57,315 nucleotides of DNA, from NCBI GenBank assembly GCA_024636635.1, contig JAGXGV010000035.1:1-57315 (forward strand), in the 5' to 3' direction. Source of the stretch: Puniceibacterium sp. (lineage in GTDB: Bacteria > Pseudomonadota > Alphaproteobacteria > Rhodobacterales > Rhodobacteraceae). This document shows, in pieces, positions 54,032-57,315 of the stretch (its first letter is position 1; each line of letters begins with the position of its first letter). Below the pieces are notes generated by a model. The model was not told the DNA's origin. It saw only the letters and a program-made list of their open reading frames with translations, and ran no database searches. Position numbers and translations under genes: made by a program.

Positions 54032-54619
54032 TTACGCTTCTGCCGGCTCGGCGGCGGCAGCGGGGGCGTCGTCCTTGTGACCAAGAATGTCACCGACCTT
54101 CTTGCCACGACGCTGCGCGACCATGCGGGGCGATGTTTCCTTGCTCAGGCCGTCCAGCGTGGCGCGGATCATGTTGTAGGGGTTCTGCGAACCGGTCGAT
54201 TTCGCGACCACATCCTGAATCCCCAGCATTTCGAACACGGCGCGCATCGGACCACCGGCGATGATACCGGTACCCTGCGGTGCGGTCCGCATGATCACGC
54301 GGCCTGCGCCATGACGGCCCTCCATGTCGTGGTGCAGCGTGCGGCCTTCGCGCAGCGGCACGCGCATCATCTTGCGCTTGGCCTGCTCGGTCGCCTTGCG
54401 GATTGCCTCGGGGACTTCCTTGGCCTTGCCCTTGCCGAAACCGACACGGCCCTTCTGGTCGCCCACAACGACAAGTGCAGCAAAGCCGAAGCGCTTGCCG
54501 CCCTTGACGGTCTTGGACACCCGGTTGATCGCAACAAGGCGATCGGCAAATTCCGGATTCGAATCTTCGCGGTCGCGGCGGGTTCCACCACCGCCCCTGC
54601 GGTTGTCACGTTCTGCCAT
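54032..54619 (-). CDS. rpsE: 30S ribosomal protein S5
   Basis: 195 residues. [53 protein letters not shown] and [38 protein letters not shown] are diagnostic. An Ala/Glu-rich C-terminal tail as in relatives. A 126-bp spacer with a hairpin (54712-54735) separates it from rplR, larger than usual. Confidence 0.98.
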   Translation of the reverse strand: MAERDNRRGGGGTRRDREDSNPEFADRLVAINRVSKTVKGGKRFGFAALVVVGDQKGRVGFGKGKAKEVPEAIRKATEQAKRKMMRVPLREGRTLHHDMEGRHGAGRVIMRTAPQGTGIIAGGPMRAVFEMLGIQDVVAKSTGSQNPYNMIRATLDGLSKETSPRMVAQRRGKKVGDILGHKDDAPAAAAEPAEA

Positions 54620-54711
54620 ATGCAGGCATCCTTATGCTGTGGCGCCAGAAGCACCAGAAATAACTCGATCCCTGGTGGGCCTGCCCTGCGGCAGCGGCCC
54701 CCGGATCATCG

Positions 54712-54735
54712 AGGGGGCCCGGAAGGGGGCCCCCT
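54712..54735 (-). repeat. Hairpin between rplR and rpsE
   Basis: A perfect 9-bp stem AGGGGGCCC paired with GGGCCCCCT across a 6-nt loop, inside the 126-bp rplR-rpsE spacer. No T-run. It may attenuate or stabilise the transcript, or be a GC-rich dispersed element related to those seen elsewhere in the window. Confidence 0.5.
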
Positions 54736-54745
54736 GCGCCGTGGT

Positions 54746-55105
54746 TCAGATCTTCAGGCCCGCTTCGCGGGCGGCTTCGGCCAGGGCCTTCACCTTGCCG
54801 TGGAACAGACGGCCGCCACGGTCGAAATAGGCTTCTTCCACACCGGCCTTCATGGCGCGTTCGGCAATCGCGGTGCCCACCTTGGCGGCGGCCTCCACGT
54901 TGTTCTTGCCGATGATGCCCAGGTCCTTCTCAAGAGAAGAGGCCGAAGCCAGCGTCATGCCATTCACGTCGTCGATCAGCTGTGCGCTGATGTTCTTGTT
55001 GCTGCGGTGAATCGACAGGCGCAGGCGCCCCGCATTCACTGCCCGCAGTTTGTTCCGAACGCGCAGACGGCGCTTGAGGAACAGATCTCTTTTACTGTTT
55101 GCCAT
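54746..55105 (-). CDS. rplR: 50S ribosomal protein L18
   Basis: 119 residues; ATG at 55105 ([23 protein letters not shown]) is the family start, the longer ORF rejected. [33 protein letters not shown] and the end [28 protein letters not shown]. Binds 5S rRNA. Confidence 0.98.
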   Translation of the reverse strand: MANSKRDLFLKRRLRVRNKLRAVNAGRLRLSIHRSNKNISAQLIDDVNGMTLASASSLEKDLGIIGKNNVEAAAKVGTAIAERAMKAGVEEAYFDRGGRLFHGKVKALAEAAREAGLKI

Positions 55106-55115
55106 AGCTGCGTCC

Positions 55116-55649
55116 TTACTTCTTCTTGCCTTCCTTCTGGAAGATGAATTCGCCCTTGTACCGGATACCCTTGCCTTTGTAGGGCTCGGGGCGGCGCCAG
55201 TCACGAATGTTAGCGGCCACCTGGCCGACCAGTTGCAAATCGTGGCCTTCCACGATGATCTCGGTCGGCTTGGGTGCGGTGACCGTCACTCCAGCAGGGA
55301 TTTCGAAATTGACATCGTGGCTGAGGCCAAGGTTCAGTTTTAGGACATTGCCCTGAAGCTGCCCCCGGTAACCCACGCCGCGGATCTCAAGTTCCTTCTT
55401 GAAGACGTCGGACACGCCATGGACCATGTTCGCAACAACAGTGCGAGTCATACCCCACTGCTGGCGCGCGCGCTTGGACTTGCCGCGGGGGGTGACGGTT
55501 ATTGCGTCATCCCCGACAGTCAAGGTCACGTCGTCGGTGGCTGTGAAGCTCTGGGTTCCCTTGGAATCCTTCACTTCGATGGTCTGACCGGAGAGTGTCG
55601 CGGACACGCCCGAGGGCAGGTCGACCGGTTTTTTCCCAATACGAGACAT
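55116..55649 (-). CDS. rplF: 50S ribosomal protein L6
   Basis: 177 residues. [68 protein letters not shown] and the C-terminal [18 protein letters not shown] are L6 signatures. 10 nt from rplR. Confidence 0.98.
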   Translation of the reverse strand: MSRIGKKPVDLPSGVSATLSGQTIEVKDSKGTQSFTATDDVTLTVGDDAITVTPRGKSKRARQQWGMTRTVVANMVHGVSDVFKKELEIRGVGYRGQLQGNVLKLNLGLSHDVNFEIPAGVTVTAPKPTEIIVEGHDLQLVGQVAANIRDWRRPEPYKGKGIRYKGEFIFQKEGKKK

Positions 55650-55661
55650 TACCAGTTCTCC

Positions 55662-56054
55662 TTAGAACACCGTGCAAAGCACTTCGCCGCCAACATTGGC
55701 CGCCCGTGCATGTGCATCCGACATCACGCCACGCGACGTGCTGACAATCGACACGCCCAGGCCCTGACGGACCACGGGAATGTCACTGACGCCCAGATAG
55801 ACGCGGCGACCGGGCGTGGAAACACGCTTGATCTCACGAATGACGGGGGCGCCATCGAAATACTTGAGGCTGATCTCGATGGCCGGGTGGCCGTCGATAC
55901 CGGTCTTCGCTTCGTAGCCGCGAATGTAGCCTTCGTCCGCCAGCACCTCGAGAACGCGGGCCCGCAGTTTCGACGCGGGCGTCATCACCGTGGACTTGCC
56001 GCGCATCTGCGAATTGCGGATTCGGGTGAGCATATCGCCGATAGGATCGTTCAT
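55662..56054 (-). CDS. rpsH: 30S ribosomal protein S8
   Basis: 130 residues. [43 protein letters not shown] and the end [31 protein letters not shown]. Central 16S-binding protein and in E. coli the spc operon repressor. Confidence 0.98.
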   Translation of the reverse strand: MNDPIGDMLTRIRNSQMRGKSTVMTPASKLRARVLEVLADEGYIRGYEAKTGIDGHPAIEISLKYFDGAPVIREIKRVSTPGRRVYLGVSDIPVVRQGLGVSIVSTSRGVMSDAHARAANVGGEVLCTVF

Positions 56055-56066
56055 ATCATGCCCTCC

Positions 56067-56372
56067 TTACCAGCTTGACTTGACCATGCCGGGCAATTGG
56101 CCTTTGGAGCCAAGGTCGCGCAGCATGATACGGCTGATTTTCAGCTTGCGGTAATAGGCGTGCGGACGCCCCGTCAGCTGGCAGCGGTTGTGAAGACGGG
56201 TTGCCGAGCTGTTGCGCGGCAGTTCCGCCAACTTGAGGCGCGCCTTGAAACGCTCCTCGAACGGCTTGGATTCGTCGGTGGCGGCGGCTTTCAGCTCTGC
56301 CCGCTTGGCAGCATACTTGTTCACCAGACGCTGGCGCTTTTTCTCGCGCTCGATCATGGATTTTTTGGCCAT
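56067..56372 (-). CDS. rpsN: 30S ribosomal protein S14
   Basis: 101 residues, the longer zinc-free form (no CxxC), with [48 protein letters not shown] at the C-terminus. Confidence 0.98.
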   Translation of the reverse strand: MAKKSMIEREKKRQRLVNKYAAKRAELKAAATDESKPFEERFKARLKLAELPRNSSATRLHNRCQLTGRPHAYYRKLKISRIMLRDLGSKGQLPGMVKSSW

Positions 56373-56386
56373 GTTCTGATTTCCCC

Positions 56387-56950
56387 TTAGCTGTTGAACG
56401 GCATGTTGAAAGCTTTCAACAGCGCTTTGGCTTCTGCGTCGGTCTTGGCAGTCGTGCAGATCACGATGTCCATGCCCCAGTTCTCATCAATCTTGTCGAA
56501 ATTGATTTCCGGGAAGACAAGGTGTTCCTTGAGACCGGTGGCATAGTTGCCGCGGCCATCGAACGACTTGCCCGACACGCCGCGAAAGTCACGGATGCGG
56601 GGCATTGCCACGGTGATCAGACGATCGAGGAAATCGTACATCCGATCCCCCCGCAACGTCACCTTGGCACCGAGCGGCATCTCTTCGCGCACCCGGAAAC
56701 CGGCGATGGATTTCTTGGCCTTGGTCACGACGGCCTTCTGGCCTGCGATCGTGGTCAGGTCATCCTGCGCCGACTTGGCCTTCTTGCTGTCACGGACAGC
56801 TTCTGCGCCACAGCCGATGTTCAGCACGATCTTGTCCAGACGCGGCACCATCATCATGTTGGAGTAGCTGAATTCTTCTTTCAGCGCCGCCTTGATGGTG
56901 TCGTTGAACTGGGCCTTGAGGCGCGGGGTATAGTTTGCTGTATCAAGCAT
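56387..56950 (-). CDS. rplE: 50S ribosomal protein L5
   Basis: 187 residues. [57 protein letters not shown] and [17 protein letters not shown] are L5 markers. Starts 8 nt inside rplX, so translation is coupled. Confidence 0.98.
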   Translation of the reverse strand: MLDTANYTPRLKAQFNDTIKAALKEEFSYSNMMMVPRLDKIVLNIGCGAEAVRDSKKAKSAQDDLTTIAGQKAVVTKAKKSIAGFRVREEMPLGAKVTLRGDRMYDFLDRLITVAMPRIRDFRGVSGKSFDGRGNYATGLKEHLVFPEINFDKIDENWGMDIVICTTAKTDAEAKALLKAFNMPFNS

Positions 56951-57254
56951 CGATCACGTCCCCCGTGGTCTTGGCAAAACGCACCTTCTTGTCGCCATCG
57001 ACCTTGAAACCGACGCGGGTGGGTTTGCCGTTTGCATCTACCAGTGACAGGTTGCTCAGCTGGATCGGCATCGCCTTTGGGACGCGGCCGCCTTGTGAGC
57101 TCTGGCTTTGCTTGGTGTGACGGATGGCCATGTTCACGCCTTCGACCACAGCCTTGCCAGACTTGGGATCGACGGATGCGATGGTGCCCGTGGTGCCCTT
57201 GTCCTTGCCGGCAAGGACGACGACCTTGTCACCTTTGCGGAGTTTTGCAGCCAT
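56943..57254 (-). CDS. rplX: 50S ribosomal protein L24
   Basis: 103 residues. [50 protein letters not shown], the KOW motif and L24 pattern. Its ATG overlaps the rplN stop (TAATG). Confidence 0.98.
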   Translation of the reverse strand: MAAKLRKGDKVVVLAGKDKGTTGTIASVDPKSGKAVVEGVNMAIRHTKQSQSSQGGRVPKAMPIQLSNLSLVDANGKPTRVGFKVDGDKKVRFAKTTGDVIDA

Positions 57255-57315
57255 TACAGCACCTCCGGAGCAAGCGAGATGATCTTCATGAAGTTCTTGG
57301 CACGCAGTTCGCGCA
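57254..57315 (-). CDS. rplN: 50S ribosomal protein L14 (partial, C-terminal end)
   Basis: The last 20 codons, RELRAKNFMKIISLAPEVL then TAA. The rest is beyond the window's right edge. It overlaps the start of rplX by one base. Confidence 0.9.
   Translation of the reverse strand, partial: RELRAKNFMKIISLAPEVL

Noticed and set aside
1-57315. CRISPR arrays, rRNA genes, riboswitches, origins
   Set aside because: I looked for spaced repeats, rRNA segments, and fluoride, cobalamin and other riboswitch-like leaders before crcB, hcmB and tonB, and saw nothing convincing.

Overview
The window is a GC-rich chromosomal segment from an alphaproteobacterium, most likely a Rhodobacterales (Roseobacter/Rhodobacter-type) bacterium. 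The lineage call rests on several loci: a bzt/aap-type general amino-acid ABC transporter, a sqdB-sqdD-sqdC sulfolipid operon, an opgGH glucan operon, an ATP12-family assembly factor, the rpmH-rnpA-yidD and yidC-MOSC-yihA-argB blocks, and a spc/alpha ribosomal-protein cluster with adk after secY. Everything was read by eye from the sequence and the ORF track; no database search was run.

Left end, 1-6.8 kb: mobile or degraded DNA. It holds an exported rhodanese-like protein with an IS110-type transposase start remnant upstream, a YciE/DUF892 ferritin-like protein, a PAS-PAS-HWE hybrid histidine kinase, a serine beta-lactamase-like hydrolase missing its 5' part, and a tyrosine integrase also missing its 5' part. 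The segment ends exactly at the 3' end of a tRNA-Arg(ACG) gene, the usual target of integrative elements, so it is read as the right end of a decayed genomic island. 6.9-10.5 kb (minus strand): TVP38/TMEM64-type membrane protein, FAD disulfide oxidoreductase and orphan sensor kinase, packed as an operon.

10.7-33 kb: rpmH-rnpA-yidD (with a clear sigma70-type promoter), then about 21.6 kb that separates yidD from its usual neighbour yidC. This stretch carries a TonB energising operon (exported protein-exbB-exbD-exbD-tonB), opgG-opgH, sqdB-sqdD-sqdC, a GAF sensor kinase, and a B12-dependent mutase operon. The mutase operon (hcmB, CoA ligase, MeaB-type GTPase, hcmA, with a divergent GntR regulator) carries the residues diagnostic of 2-hydroxyisobutyryl-CoA mutase rather than methylmalonyl-CoA mutase. 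ttcA and a membrane EAL-domain phosphodiesterase follow.

33-47 kb: yidC-MOSC-yihA-argB-sixA-like on the plus strand. On the minus strand are aapJQMP and a housekeeping run (rarA, crcB, rluC-like, HAD phosphatase, ATP12).

47-57 kb (minus strand): rplN'-rplX-rplE-rpsN-rpsH-rplF-rplR-rpsE-rpmD-[GFA protein]-rplO-secY-adk-rpsM-rpsK-rpoA-rplQ. The most unusual point is that a GFA-family zinc-protein gene with its own strong intrinsic terminator sits between rpmD and rplO, and rplO is preceded by a fresh TTGAAC-17-TATACG promoter. The normally continuous spc operon therefore appears split into separate transcription units.
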